A DNA stretch of 64,000 bases from contig JAHHHB010000021.1 in the NCBI GenBank assembly GCA_019359545.1, forward strand, positions 1-64,000, read 5' to 3'. This DNA is from Desmonostoc geniculatum HA4340-LM1. GTDB taxonomy: Bacteria > Cyanobacteriota > Cyanobacteriia > Cyanobacteriales > Nostocaceae. Below the pieces are notes generated by a model, which was not told the origin of the DNA, did no database searches, and saw nothing but the letters and a program-made list of their open reading frames with translations. Shown piece by piece: positions 26,187 to 35,324 of this stretch (position 1 is the stretch's first letter; every line of letters begins with the position of its first letter). Position numbers and translations under genes: made by a program.

Positions 26187-27917
26187 CTAAAATCCCAAGT
26201 CAGCTTTCGCTAGTTCAGCAGCGGCGAATACTTCTGCGTCAGGTTTTTCTTCCCAGGCTGGGTCACCAATTTCTTCGTAGAAAGCTGCGTCGTAAGGACG
26301 GGTACGCACCACTACTGGCATAGGAACGGCGTGACCCAAAATTAAGGCTTGTTGCTTAGAGTCTAACTTTGCCAACACCGATCGCAGTCCGCCACCACCA
26401 GATACACCCGTAAAAATGGCGTCAATGTCTTTTTCATCGTTCAGCAGAGCGGTAATGCGCGTCCCAATTTGGGACATAACTTCATTATCTATTCCCGAAG
26501 GTCGTTGATCAACTACCAAAAGTGTGACAAAGTACTTCCGCAACTCGCGAGCAATAGTTCCAAAGATTGTACTTTGTACCACTGCCGGGTCTAGGAAACG
26601 GTGGGCTTCTTCAATGGTAATCATCAATGGCGTCGGGCGATCGCTAGGATTTTTGCTTTGCAGAAATTTATCTGCTTTCTTAACGTAATGCTCGTGGATA
26701 CGTCTGGTGATCATATTTGTCACCAACATATAAGAGAGCATATTAGACTGGGAACCAAATTCTATCACAACATTCTTCCCAGATTCGAGACATTGCACAA
26801 TTTTACTAATATAATTTTGTGGACAAACCGCTCGCATGTACTTTAAACTGTCCATCCGCAAGAGTTTGCGCTGCAATGCCATAATCGAGCCTTTGTGTCC
26901 GCGCTTCTCGTCGCAGAACATCTCGATTTCTTCGTTACTCATATTTAACAACTGGACAATCCAAGACTTGCCAAATTCGCTATACAGAATATTGGCGTTA
27001 TCCAAAGCTGCGTCAGAAAGTCCTAAATCTCGGCTACATAACTTAATATCTTCAACTTCAATTTGCTCATAACTCAGATAAAGTTCTTGAGCATCACGTA
27101 CACCCCGGCGCTTTGTCGATTCGGGGTCGAGGGTGTAAACTTCAACTTTACTGGGAAATAATTGCTTTAAGCCTTTAACGGTATTGACATTTTTACCTTC
27201 TGCAACAGCTTCCCAGCCATACTCAGAGTGCATATCAAAAATCAAATTGACTGCCGCACTTTTACGGATAACCCCAGCTAAAAGTAAACGCGTTAAAAAA
27301 GATTTACCAGTACCAGATTTTCCAAAAACCCCATTGCTACGTTCCACGAAGCGATTCAAATCGATGCAAACCGGCACATCCATATCCAAAGGTTTGCCGA
27401 TGGAGAAATTACGCCTTTGGGGATCATCTTCCCAACCAAACACCCGGCGAAAATCGTCAACGCTGGCTTCGTAAACTTGACTAAAGTGGCTAGGAATAGT
27501 TTTAACAGGCAATAATTCCATCGTCGTGCTGGTTTGTGGCACAAATGAAGCCAAACCCGTCGCTGATGGGAGGAAAGGATTTGCCGATTTGCCATTTGTG
27601 GGGGAAAAAGATTCTTCAGATTCGGGAGTAAACATCAACATCGGCGCGAGGTTGATAGTTCCGTATGTACCGCTTCCCGCTAAAACATCTCGTAAAAAAG
27701 TGTCTTCCCAACTAGGGGGATTAGCAATAATTCGGGCATTCGCAGCTCCTAGTGCCACATCTGTCAGCATACAAAAAAAACGCGATCGCATCCCTTGGAC
27801 AACGAGAAATTTACCCACCCGCATATCTTCCACAGAAACGTCAGGATGCAATCGCACTTCTAACCCTTCAGTCAGAGAACCTTGAATAACCGAACCTAAT
27901 GGCTGTCCCGAATTCAT
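26187..27917 (-). CDS. HerA/DUF87-type ATPase
   Basis: This 576-residue protein belongs to the HerA-FtsK superfamily of hexameric DNA-translocating ATPases. It has an N-terminal beta-barrel-like part (HPDVSVEDMRVGKFLVVQG), the Walker A motif GKSGTGKS (residues 203-210 when counted from the upstream ATG), LIFDMHSEYGWEA, and a Walker B region LMITIEEAHRFLDP followed by the sensor-like LLVVDQRPSGIDNEVMSQIG. I choose the ATG at 27917 (MNSGQPLG); the ATG four codons upstream is formed by a heptamer repeat unit (ATGACAAAT). No nurA-like nuclease is adjacent, so a classic HerA-NurA end-resection pair is not supported here. The role may be DNA repair or segregation. Confidence 0.8.
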   Translation of the reverse strand: MNSGQPLGSVIQGSLTEGLEVRLHPDVSVEDMRVGKFLVVQGMRSRFFCMLTDVALGAANARIIANPPSWEDTFLRDVLAGSGTYGTINLAPMLMFTPESEESFSPTNGKSANPFLPSATGLASFVPQTSTTMELLPVKTIPSHFSQVYEASVDDFRRVFGWEDDPQRRNFSIGKPLDMDVPVCIDLNRFVERSNGVFGKSGTGKSFLTRLLLAGVIRKSAAVNLIFDMHSEYGWEAVAEGKNVNTVKGLKQLFPSKVEVYTLDPESTKRRGVRDAQELYLSYEQIEVEDIKLCSRDLGLSDAALDNANILYSEFGKSWIVQLLNMSNEEIEMFCDEKRGHKGSIMALQRKLLRMDSLKYMRAVCPQNYISKIVQCLESGKNVVIEFGSQSNMLSYMLVTNMITRRIHEHYVKKADKFLQSKNPSDRPTPLMITIEEAHRFLDPAVVQSTIFGTIARELRKYFVTLLVVDQRPSGIDNEVMSQIGTRITALLNDEKDIDAIFTGVSGGGGLRSVLAKLDSKQQALILGHAVPMPVVVRTRPYDAAFYEEIGDPAWEEKPDAEVFAAAELAKADLGF

Positions 27918-27991
27918 CTGATTTGTCATTAGTCATTTGTCATTAGTCATTTGTCATTCCCCGCGTCCCCGCGTTTCCCACTCCCTATTTC

Positions 27992-28786
27992 CTAATCAAT
28001 CTGAATCGAAGTTGGCGCACTTCCCGATGGTGGAGTGGTACTAATTAAGGGTTTGCGAAATTGAGCGTAAAGGCGATCGCGCCAACTAAAAAATGCTTCA
28101 TAATCAGGATTATCGGCTAATATTGGCAGTCCTTTTCCTCTGATAGATGCTGGTAAATCTAGATAGGGACCATTGGGGAATTTCAACAATATGGATAAAC
28201 CCGCCACTGCTAAGTCAGCTAAAGTCGGCTCATCTCCTGTTAAATAAGGACTATCTGCCAATAATAATGTTAAGGCTTCCAAGTCTTGTTTCAAAGATGC
28301 GATCGCTGACTGTATTACCTCTGGACTATAACCTACCCCAATACCAAACAGGGTCAGCAAGTCGCTGGGTACTCCTTCAACTAAACTTTTAAATATATCT
28401 GGTGTTGAAGTGGGTAATAAAGACTTGCGGAAATTTTGATCTTGACTTATTGCCGCAAACAGTGCTTTGCGACCTTTAATACCAATGGACTCATCCGCCC
28501 ATTCTTCTATTAATAAAGTCAAACCTCGTTTTTTGGCATCTTGTGGTATTAACGGCCGATCGGGATACTCTAAGTCTAAATACTTAGCAATCTCCGTAGA
28601 ATCTACAATATATCTATTACCATCCTTTAATACTGGAACTTGTCTTTGACCAGTCAGCCGGAACAATTCTACCTGTCCAATCCCAGGCGTAACCTCTATT
28701 TTGCGGTAATCTAGTCCTTTAAAATCTAAAATTAGCCGCACTTTTTCCGAGTATTGCGATAGTTCCCATTGGTATAATTCTAGCAT
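27992..28786 (-). CDS. Glutathione S-transferase family protein
   Basis: The 264-residue product has an N-terminal thioredoxin-like half (LYQWELSQYSEKVRLILDFK, QVPVLKDGNRYIVDSTEIAK with the cis-Pro and the DSTEI glutathione-binding motif, YLDLEYPDRPLIP) and a helical C-terminal half with SPYLTGDEPTLADLAVAGL, the usual GST N-capping box. The Ser in SQYS takes the place of the catalytic Ser/Cys. It could conjugate glutathione or reduce disulphides; the substrate is not visible. The C-terminal tail (TTPPSGSAPTSIQID) is unconserved. It lies in the same direction as the HerA-like gene, 74 bases upstream of it, separated by repeats. Confidence 0.85.
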   Translation of the reverse strand: MLELYQWELSQYSEKVRLILDFKGLDYRKIEVTPGIGQVELFRLTGQRQVPVLKDGNRYIVDSTEIAKYLDLEYPDRPLIPQDAKKRGLTLLIEEWADESIGIKGRKALFAAISQDQNFRKSLLPTSTPDIFKSLVEGVPSDLLTLFGIGVGYSPEVIQSAIASLKQDLEALTLLLADSPYLTGDEPTLADLAVAGLSILLKFPNGPYLDLPASIRGKGLPILADNPDYEAFFSWRDRLYAQFRKPLISTTPPSGSAPTSIQID

Positions 28787-29388
28787 ATTTAATACCTTAT
28801 AACTACTGATTAACTTCTTAACTTTACAATTGTATCTTTAGTTTAAGTAAATTTTATTGGTATTACTCCTTTCTTGCCATCACATTACTTGTCTCTTGCT
28901 TTGCGTTCTTTACGGTCTATTAAAAAAATTTAGGTATTCTTTGGGCGGGAAAGAAGTTGTTACTTAGTTGTCTATTTCACTAATTGCTTGATTTTTAGCA
29001 AAAATATATAATTTATTAAGATATAGATATCAAATAATTAATTGAAGAAGAATTCAGAAGTCAGAATTCAGGAGTCAGCAATCAAGACGCGACTCGAAAA
29101 TACTCGCTAACGCTCCGCTATCGATGACTCGCTAACGCTTCGCTATCAGTCGGGGATTGGAACCGGCGCAGGTCTTGTTGACCACCAAATTGAAAATTTG
29201 GTGGGGGTCTTAAACCCGGTTATTCATCCGCTTTTTCGGTCAAAAAACATTGCCGAATTCTGACGACTGACGCCTCTATTCTGTTCGATAAATTAATTTC
29301 CTGTATATAAATAAACTAATTTCAGTGTATACAGCAAAGCCACCCTTATAAAAAAGGATAGCGATCGCTAACTTATAAATGAGAATTC
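28787..29388. other. Spacer with short repeats and a hairpin
   Basis: No gene was seen in this 602-base stretch. It holds a GAATTCAGAAGTCAGAATTC array (29049-29072), GCTAACGC(T/C)(T/C)CGCTATC direct repeats (29106-29148), and the hairpin CCACCAAATT-gaa-AATTTGGTGG at 29182-29204 inside a longer repeat that begins GTCGGGGATTGGAACC. The last looks tRNA-like in places but does not fold as a tRNA. Confidence 0.5.
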
Positions 29389-29571
29389 TCAGGTGAGAGT
29401 TATTTTTAATACTTCTGACCCTACACAATTGAAGGCGGCAACCTGAGCATCGGCTGATTGCGCCGTAAGACTAAATTCAACACCAAGGATTACAGTAGCA
29501 ATAGTACAAGCAATAACGGAAATTTGACGGTGAATCTTAAGATGGGCAAAAAGCTTTTTTGATACAACCAT
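29389..29571 (-). CDS. Short exported peptide, or remnant of a secreted protein gene
   Basis: This 60-residue ORF is dominated by a signal peptide: a basic start (MVVSKKLFAHLKIHRQ), a hydrophobic core (ISVIACTIATVILGVEFSL) and an AQSADAQ cleavage-like site. Only 17 residues follow (VAAFNCVGSEVLKITLT). Either it is a very small secreted peptide, or a larger secreted gene lost its 3' part. It is flanked on both sides by spacers of about 600 bases. The ATG at 29571 is used. Confidence 0.35.
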   Translation of the reverse strand: MVVSKKLFAHLKIHRQISVIACTIATVILGVEFSLTAQSADAQVAAFNCVGSEVLKITLT

Positions 29572-30216
29572 AAACTTGTCCAATTTCTAAATTTAAAAAA
29601 CTTTTAAGCACTAATAGCGACAATTTTCTGCATACCTGTCTTTCTTGTTCGCATAGCAAATTTAACCTTCGTTCAAGGCGATCGCTACACAATTTCTTGA
29701 ACTTCTCAGTCAAATACTCTATTTAACTCAGAAGTTCAACTATGCATTTACTAAATGCTGAATATATATCAACAATATATTATCTCTGCTGGTTAAAGGA
29801 ACGTGGTATATAAAGTATCATAAGCTACACGTTTTTTGGCGATCGCTCTTTTCTTAAGGTAATTTTTTAACTGACCATAAATTACCTAAAAATATTGGAT
29901 GTCAATTGTGGGATGTTATCGTTAGCGATCGGTTGTAAATGTGAGATTTGCATCCTTTCTGAGAATTTACACCACACCAGTTCAGGCTTTTCAACTCCTT
30001 TTAGTGTGAAGAAGAAAATTTACTCAATTTACATTAAATATAATATGCTAGATATATTTAATACTTATCATCTGTAAGCAAAGTTTGATATTTAACCTCA
30101 CTAGCACCAAGTATTTTCCCAGAAGAATCTTACTTCCCTCTTGCGTTAGATTTTGTGCATAGCAAAATGTTATAAATCTTTATGTAACCTGTGAACAAAA
30201 AAGACAAACAAAATTT
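29572..30216. other. AT-rich spacer, likely promoter region of the fasciclin gene
   Basis: This 645-base spacer contains no gene that I can support. It is AT-rich, with isolated GCGATCGC sites at 29679 and 29838, and should contain the promoter of the gene at 30217. I see no clear operator. Confidence 0.45.
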
Positions 30217-31041
30217 ATGAAGACAAATTACAGCAAATTACTGACAGCGTTGGCAGGCATAGCAGGATTAAGTAGTTTCAGCCTTTTGATTACTCTACCA
30301 TCTGATGCCAAAGAGGTACTAAATCCTAACCCCAGTATTTTCAACGAAGCCCCATATAACCAAGGTCAAGGCCTGCAAGCAAATGCTCAGTACACACCGA
30401 CTAAGGCTATTTCAGAAGTAGAAAAGGGCAATACCAAACGCCAAGAAGTAGCCCAAAGCAGTGGCGGTGGGGCGCTAAATCCCAGACCAAGTATCTTTGA
30501 TGAACCTCCTTACAACCGTGGTGGTAGCGTTACACCTGGTGAAGTCACCCCACGTCCTCTCCCAGGAGCTGAACCCACCACACCACCAACAGAAGTACCA
30601 CCGAGTGGGACAACTGAAACTCAAGGCAAAAATTTGTTAGCCTTGGCAGAATCAAACGCTTCTTTTACAACTTTAACCAAAGCTTTGAAAGCAGCAGGAT
30701 TGACTGAAGCTTTGCAAGGCACCGATAACTTGACCATTTTTGCCCCCACCGATGCAGCCTTCGCCAAATTGCCAGCAGATGCTGTGCGAGATTTGTTGAA
30801 GCCAGAAAACAAAGAAGTGTTACTCAAGCTCTTAACTTACCATGTAGTGGCTGGAAAGGTATTGTCTACTGATTTGAAGTCTGGTGAAGTTAAAAGCCTT
30901 GAAGGTGGCGCCATCAACGTTAAAGTTGATCCTGCTAATGGTGTGACTGTCAATGATGCTAAAGTCACTCAAGCTGACATCACAGCCAGCAATGGTGTAA
31001 TCCACGCCATTGATAACGTAATTTTGCCTCCTGATTTGTAG
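30217..31041 (+). CDS. Secreted fasciclin (FAS1) domain protein
   Basis: The 274-residue product begins with a signal peptide (residues 1-31: LLTALAGIAGLSSFSLLI, then PSDAKE). A Pro/Thr-rich linker follows, holding two copies of a short motif, LNPNPSIFNEAPYN and LNPRPSIFDEPPYN, about 54 residues apart. Residues of about 140-274 form one complete FAS1 domain: TLTKALKAAGLTEALQG, LTIFAPTDAAFAKLP (the conserved H1 box), LLTYHVVAGKVLS, and ITASNGVIHAIDNVILPP (the H2 box). FAS1 domains mediate cell adhesion or matrix binding, so an outer-surface or matrix role is likely. A terminator-like hairpin follows at 31072. Confidence 0.88.
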   Translation: MKTNYSKLLTALAGIAGLSSFSLLITLPSDAKEVLNPNPSIFNEAPYNQGQGLQANAQYTPTKAISEVEKGNTKRQEVAQSSGGGALNPRPSIFDEPPYNRGGSVTPGEVTPRPLPGAEPTTPPTEVPPSGTTETQGKNLLALAESNASFTTLTKALKAAGLTEALQGTDNLTIFAPTDAAFAKLPADAVRDLLKPENKEVLLKLLTYHVVAGKVLSTDLKSGEVKSLEGGAINVKVDPANGVTVNDAKVTQADITASNGVIHAIDNVILPPDL

Positions 31042-31071
31042 TTTTTATCTGATGACTGATGACGGCTAAAG

Positions 31072-31122
31072 AAAGCGTCTGTTATCCATCTTTAAAAAGG
31101 AATGGGATAACCGACGCCTTTT
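31072..31122 (+). terminator. Hairpin downstream of the fasciclin gene
   Basis: AAAGCGTCTGTTATCCAT pairs with ATGGGATAACCGACGCCTTT across a 12-base loop, with one mismatch and two bulges, and is followed by TTGTT. It lies 30 bases after the stop codon and fits a terminator. Confidence 0.6.
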
Positions 31123-31227
31123 GTTAAAGAAGAATTCAGAACTCAGGAGCAGAGCCTTTGAAAGCTCCGCTAAGGCGCCATGATGTTTATGGTTAGAGTA
31201 TTCTGAATTCTGAATTCTGACTCCTGT

Positions 31228-32526
31228 CTATAAATTAGACAATACATCCCGTGCAGCTGCTAAAGTCTGTTCAATATCTTCCTCGGTGTGAGCCAAAGAC
31301 GTAAACCCAGCCTCATATTGAGAAGGTGCTAAGTAAATACCACGCTCTAACATAGCGCGATGGAAACGTCCGAACTTACCTGTATCAGACTTTTTCGCAT
31401 CTTCGTAGTTGTGAACTGGGCCAGAAGTAAAGAATAAGCCGAACATCGCGCTGATTTGACCACCACAGACCGCATGACCAGTTTCTTTAGCTACTTGTAG
31501 CAAACCATCTGCTAGCTTCTTAGTGATTCGGTCAAGATACTCGTAAGTACCGGGTTTTTGCAGTAATTCCAAAGTCTTAATCCCAGCAGTCATGGCCAGG
31601 GGATTACCTGAAAGAGTCCCGGCTTGATATACGGGGCCAGCGGGGGCAACCAATGACATGATATCCCGACGGCCGCCATAGGCTCCTACTGGCAAACCTC
31701 CGCCAATCACCTTGCCCAAAGTTGTTAAATCGGGAGTTATGCCAAACTTTTCTTGAGCGCCACCGTAAGCAATGCGGAAGCCCGTCATCACTTCGTCAAA
31801 CACCAATAACGCCCCATACTCGTGAGTAAGTTCGCGTAATCCTTCGAGGAAACCAGCATCAGGCGCAATAAACCCAGCATTACCGACTACTGGCTCAAGA
31901 ATGACACCAGCAATTTCATCTTTGTTTTCTTCAAACAAGGCTTTGACGGCTTCTAGGTCATTGTAAGGCGCCGTTAGAGTGCCGCTAGTTGCCGATTTCG
32001 GTACTCCTGGCGAGTCTGGTAAACCAAGTGTAGCCACACCAGAACCCGCCTTCACTAGAAATGAATCAGCGTGTCCGTGGTAGCAGCCTTCAAACTTGAT
32101 GATTTTTTCTCGGTTGGTGAAAGCCCGCATCACCCGCAAAACTCCCATACAGGCTTCAGTTCCAGAGTTAACAAATCTGACCATTTCGATGCTGGGAACG
32201 GCATCAATGACCATTTCTGCCAGGACATTTTCTAGTACTGAAGGGGCACCGAAACTAGTGCCTTTGTCTAGGGCTTCATGCAGCGCGGCGATGACTTCCG
32301 GATGAGCATGACCGCAAATAGCCGGTCCCCAGGTGCCTACATAGTCGATGTATTGGTTGCCATCTACATCCCAAATATACGCGTCTTTAACGCGATCAAA
32401 AACGATGGGTTGTCCGCCTACAGATTTAAAAGCACGAACTGGAGAACTCACTCCTCCTGGCATCAGGTTTTGAGCAGCGGCAAAGACTTCTTGTGATTTT
32501 GTTGTTTTAATCGGGGTATTTACCAA
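31228..32526 (-). CDS. hemL: Glutamate-1-semialdehyde 2,1-aminomutase
   Basis: HemL is a PLP enzyme that moves the amino group of glutamate-1-semialdehyde to give 5-aminolevulinate, the first committed tetrapyrrole precursor for chlorophyll, haem and bilins. The 432-residue product has [19 protein letters not shown], the PLP-binding region [11 protein letters not shown], the DE pair in [11 protein letters not shown] (residues 244-245) and the Schiff-base Lys272 in [16 protein letters not shown]. The start is TTG at 32526: AGGAG lies 7 bases upstream and the N-terminus [12 protein letters not shown] fits the family. The length is normal. Confidence 0.96.
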   Translation of the reverse strand: MVNTPIKTTKSQEVFAAAQNLMPGGVSSPVRAFKSVGGQPIVFDRVKDAYIWDVDGNQYIDYVGTWGPAICGHAHPEVIAALHEALDKGTSFGAPSVLENVLAEMVIDAVPSIEMVRFVNSGTEACMGVLRVMRAFTNREKIIKFEGCYHGHADSFLVKAGSGVATLGLPDSPGVPKSATSGTLTAPYNDLEAVKALFEENKDEIAGVILEPVVGNAGFIAPDAGFLEGLRELTHEYGALLVFDEVMTGFRIAYGGAQEKFGITPDLTTLGKVIGGGLPVGAYGGRRDIMSLVAPAGPVYQAGTLSGNPLAMTAGIKTLELLQKPGTYEYLDRITKKLADGLLQVAKETGHAVCGGQISAMFGLFFTSGPVHNYEDAKKSDTGKFGRFHRAMLERGIYLAPSQYEAGFTSLAHTEEDIEQTLAAARDVLSNL

Positions 32527-32632
32527 GGTTCTCTCCTAACAGTGGGCAATAAAAAGCTCTATCTTAGGATAGGGTCAAAAGCTGCTTAGAACTTCTATCG
32601 TATAAAATTAGCGGAACCAAAAAAATAACGAT

Positions 32633-32821
32633 ATGTTATACAAGTCTAATGAAGACTTGCCTTTAGATATTCAAACTCGATTATCTCAGGCATACCAGGA
32701 TTTATATCGGGCAGCTTTTAACTCGGCGATTCATTGGTATGGTGAAGCTTCAAAAGCTCATCGAGTTGCGTTGAGTGCTGTGAAGATGCACTCTGCTATG
32801 GAACGAAATGCTGTTGTTTAG
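32633..32821 (+). CDS. ChaB-like small protein
   Basis: The 62-residue product begins MLYKSNEDLPLDIQTRLSQA and continues YQDLYRAAFNSAIHWYGEAS and HRVALSAVKM. This is the ChaB pattern (YKSNEDLP, an xxxxYRAAFNSA helix, then an A-AVK end). ChaB was named for a cation-transport regulator in Escherichia coli; its molecular role is uncertain. The gene is divergent from hemL with about 106 bases between them, and hisIE follows on the same strand after 102 bases. The start is ATG. Confidence 0.75.
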   Translation: MLYKSNEDLPLDIQTRLSQAYQDLYRAAFNSAIHWYGEASKAHRVALSAVKMHSAMERNAVV

Positions 32822-32923
32822 AGCTAAATTAAAATAGCTGAATTCAAAAAAACATACCACCTGCCCTATTTAGAATGGTATCGTGAATCCATGAATTATT
32901 CTCATTAGAGCAGACTATCTGGT

Positions 32924-33574
32924 ATGTATTCTAACGATTCGTATTCCCTACATTACGCCATTCCTGTTGAGGAAATTCGCTACGATGAACGGGGTTTAGT
33001 GCCTGCAATTGTCCAAGACTATTTGGATGGCACTGTTCTGATGATGGCGTGGATGAATCAGGAGTCGTTACAAAAGACTTTGGAAACGCAAGAAACCTGG
33101 TTTTGGAGTCGTTCTCGCCAAGAGTTCTGGCATAAGGGAGCGACTTCTGGGCATATCCAAAAAGTGCGGAGTATCCGTTATGACTGTGATAGTGATGCGT
33201 TGCTCGTCGGGGTAGAGCAAGTAGGAGATATTGCTTGCCACACAGGAGAACGGAGTTGCTTTCACCAAATAGAAGGAAAAATAGCTCCTCCACCAGGAGA
33301 TACATTGTCACAATTATTTCAAACAATATGCGATCGCCGGGACAATCCTATTGAAAGTTCTTATACCTGCAAGTTATTAGCAGGTGGTGATAACAAAATC
33401 TTAAAAAAGATCGGTGAGGAAACCGCTGAGGTGGTAATGGCTTTTAAGGATGATGAAGCAGATGCGATCGCTGGTGAAGTTGCTGATTTGTTATATCATA
33501 CTTTGGTAGCTCTAGCTCATCATCAAGTTGATTTAAAATCCGTGTATCGTAAGCTCCAAGAACGTCGCCGATAG
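32924..33574 (+). CDS. hisIE: Bifunctional phosphoribosyl-AMP cyclohydrolase / phosphoribosyl-ATP pyrophosphatase
   Basis: This fusion performs steps two and three of histidine synthesis in the cytoplasm. Residues of about 10-118 are His[54 protein letters not shown] and the zinc-binding CHTGERSCF. Residues of about 128-216 are His[37 protein letters not shown] and [13 protein letters not shown]. Both halves are complete. The gene is single, as is usual for cyanobacterial his genes. The start is ATG. Confidence 0.95.
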   Translation: MYSNDSYSLHYAIPVEEIRYDERGLVPAIVQDYLDGTVLMMAWMNQESLQKTLETQETWFWSRSRQEFWHKGATSGHIQKVRSIRYDCDSDALLVGVEQVGDIACHTGERSCFHQIEGKIAPPPGDTLSQLFQTICDRRDNPIESSYTCKLLAGGDNKILKKIGEETAEVVMAFKDDEADAIAGEVADLLYHTLVALAHHQVDLKSVYRKLQERRR

Positions 33575-33592
33575 CCAGTGTAGGAAAGAAGA

Positions 33593-34486
33593 TTAGCTTA
33601 CCCGTGTACCTACAGGTTGAACTTCTCTCGCCGAACCAATATGCGCCAACGATAATGAAATATCGTTGAATTTTATGCCAGCTAAAGCCCACTGAAGTTC
33701 AAGTGTTCCCACCCAGAAACGCGCCCGATCTATGACACTCGCTAACATTGGATAGTCGCTTTCCATACGCTGCACAATACTTTCTCCGTAATTACCGAGT
33801 TGCACAGCAATATCACAAGCCGGGTCGCCCAAACCAGCTGTGCCAAAATCAATCAGGCCGCTGATGCTCTCTGATATGGGATCAAAGAGAATGTGATACA
33901 CTGGCTTATCGCCGTCTATTAGTACGGGTGTGTAAGTGAGATCAAGTTCACCTGTAATGATGGGCGCAAAAAGTTCATGTATCCAAGTTTGCTGATGACG
34001 CCATAAATGAGGAAAAAGAGTTTCTTGAACTTGCTCATACAACTGCAACCAATCTTCACGGGAACGTTCTGCACCAGAAGAAGACACCCCAGCATTCACT
34101 AAAACTTCATTTGGGATGCTGTGCAATTGTTGATGAAATCTGGCTAGTTGGGAGATAACACATACTTGTGATGCTTCACTAAGTTTGAGGAGGGTGTTAC
34201 GGGATAGCGGTTCACCTTTAATAAATCTGTAGCTAACAAAGCCTTCTTCCAGGTGTTCAAAGTACGGAACCCGGAGTTCAACATATTTTTGCACGACTTC
34301 CAACACCTTAGCTTCATGGGAAAGCACTTGTTTTCCCCAGTCGTCTTTGGCAAAGCGACACACAATCTCATGATTAACAATTACCACATCGTTGACCATC
34401 CCATCTTGATTAAAGTCAAGATGGTCAATAGAGATATTGGGATAGATAGCACGAATTTTTTCGAGATACGAGAAAGGAATATTCAC
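33593..34486 (-). CDS. Aminoglycoside phosphotransferase-fold kinase
   Basis: The 297-residue product shows an APH/choline-kinase fold. The N-lobe has NDVVIVNHEIVCRFAKDDWG and the C-lobe has FISYRF-like FVSYRFIKGEPL. A catalytic-loop region VLIDGDKPVYHILFDPISES is followed by the metal-binding ISGLIDFGTAGLGDPACDIA. In most relatives the catalytic loop reads HGD; here it is DGD, with the catalytic Asp kept. The GTG at 34486 is preferred because AGGA lies 6 bases upstream; the open frame extends to a TTG at 34516. The substrate (antibiotic, sugar, choline or other) cannot be told. The gene end faces hisIE. Confidence 0.75.
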   Translation of the reverse strand: MNIPFSYLEKIRAIYPNISIDHLDFNQDGMVNDVVIVNHEIVCRFAKDDWGKQVLSHEAKVLEVVQKYVELRVPYFEHLEEGFVSYRFIKGEPLSRNTLLKLSEASQVCVISQLARFHQQLHSIPNEVLVNAGVSSSGAERSREDWLQLYEQVQETLFPHLWRHQQTWIHELFAPIITGELDLTYTPVLIDGDKPVYHILFDPISESISGLIDFGTAGLGDPACDIAVQLGNYGESIVQRMESDYPMLASVIDRARFWVGTLELQWALAGIKFNDISLSLAHIGSAREVQPVGTRVS

Positions 34487-34637
34487 AGTAAATCCTGAGA
34501 TAAGTACAACAAACAAAAATCAATATTTATCGAACTTTTAGCCCGATCGCAGCGACTGATAATGATTTGCCTGTTTGTTGTATCAACGTACCACTGTGAT
34601 TTAACTCCTGAGAAGCTTTCTAAGTACGAGCATAACA

Positions 34638-35231
34638 CTATTTTGATGATGAATCAGCCAAAATTTGGTTCAGGTACTGTAAAATTGCCACAGCGATCGC
34701 CACGCTTAAAGAAAAGCCTAACCAAAAGCGATCGGCAATGATTCGTGATTGGTCTAACGCCCATCCACCTAAAGGATGACCAATAAAAGAACCAACAGCC
34801 CAGCATAAGGCGTTGATAGAAAAATAAACACCCGGCCAATAGAAACCTATCCCTAAGCCGTGAATCAAGCTAGCGATTACCAAAATAGTGAAATTATTGG
34901 TTGCAGCAAAAACTAAAGAAGCAATTGCTAAAATCGCCGTGGCCAGCAACAAAGTGCGGCGGCGTCCCCACTCAAGAGAATCAGCCAAAGAACCACCCAC
35001 AACCCGCCCTACAATGCCGGAAATCGAGGCGCTAGCCAAGGCTATGCCAACGGCGGTTGCAGATAAACCTACTTCGTTGACAAAAAAAATGGGGGCGTAA
35101 AACAGGGTAAAGCCAGTGCCAACTTCGGAAAAAAATCTACCAATCGCCAAAATCCATACCTGGGGATGTATCGAGGGTAACCAGGAGGATAACTGCGATT
35201 GGGAAACTAATTTCATCAGCTTAAATGTCAT
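34638..35231 (-). pseudogene. MFS transporter gene with an internal deletion
   Basis: The 197-residue frame begins like a major facilitator: PQVWILAIGRFFSEVGTGFT, FYAPIFFVNEVGLSATAVGI and, after TM2, the motif-A-like VGGSLADSLEWGRRRTLLLA. At about residues 138-148 it passes directly from the TM4-5 region (LIHGLGIGFYWPGVYFSINA) into what looks like the last two helices (VGSFIGHPLGGWALDQS, FWLGFSLSVAIAVAILQYL). About 200 residues of the usual 400 are missing, yet the frame is kept. It probably cannot transport. The start is ATG. Confidence 0.65.
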
Positions 35232-35282
35232 CGTTTAGTGACATTTTTGTAATTCTTATCATTGGCTGCAATTTTCCTCACT

Positions 35283-35324
35283 AATTCCACAGGGTTTCCA
35301 CAGGGATTTTAACAGTTTTCCACA
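35283..35324 (+). promoter_or_regulatory. Cluster of three DnaA-box-like nonamers
   Basis: AATTCCACA (35283-35291), GTTTCCACA (35294-35302) and TTTTCCACA (35316-35324) lie in the same orientation within 42 bases, each followed by GG or GT. TTTTCCACA is the form of DnaA box usual in cyanobacteria. A palindromic GTTAATTAAC lies about 45 bases further on, and a one-mismatch box in inverse orientation (TGTGTAAAA) is at 35573. The surrounding 467-base spacer has no gene. dnaA and dnaN are not in the window, so I do not call this an origin. Confidence 0.5.

Noticed and set aside
29131-29240. tRNA-like look of GGGGATTGGAACC followed by hairpins
   Set aside because: No acceptor stem, anticodon arm or CCA-adjacent pairing could be built. 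It reads as an intergenic repeat with a CCACCAAATT hairpin.
35283-35324. Calling the DnaA-box cluster the chromosomal origin
   Set aside because: Neither dnaA nor dnaN is in the window, and only three boxes are present.
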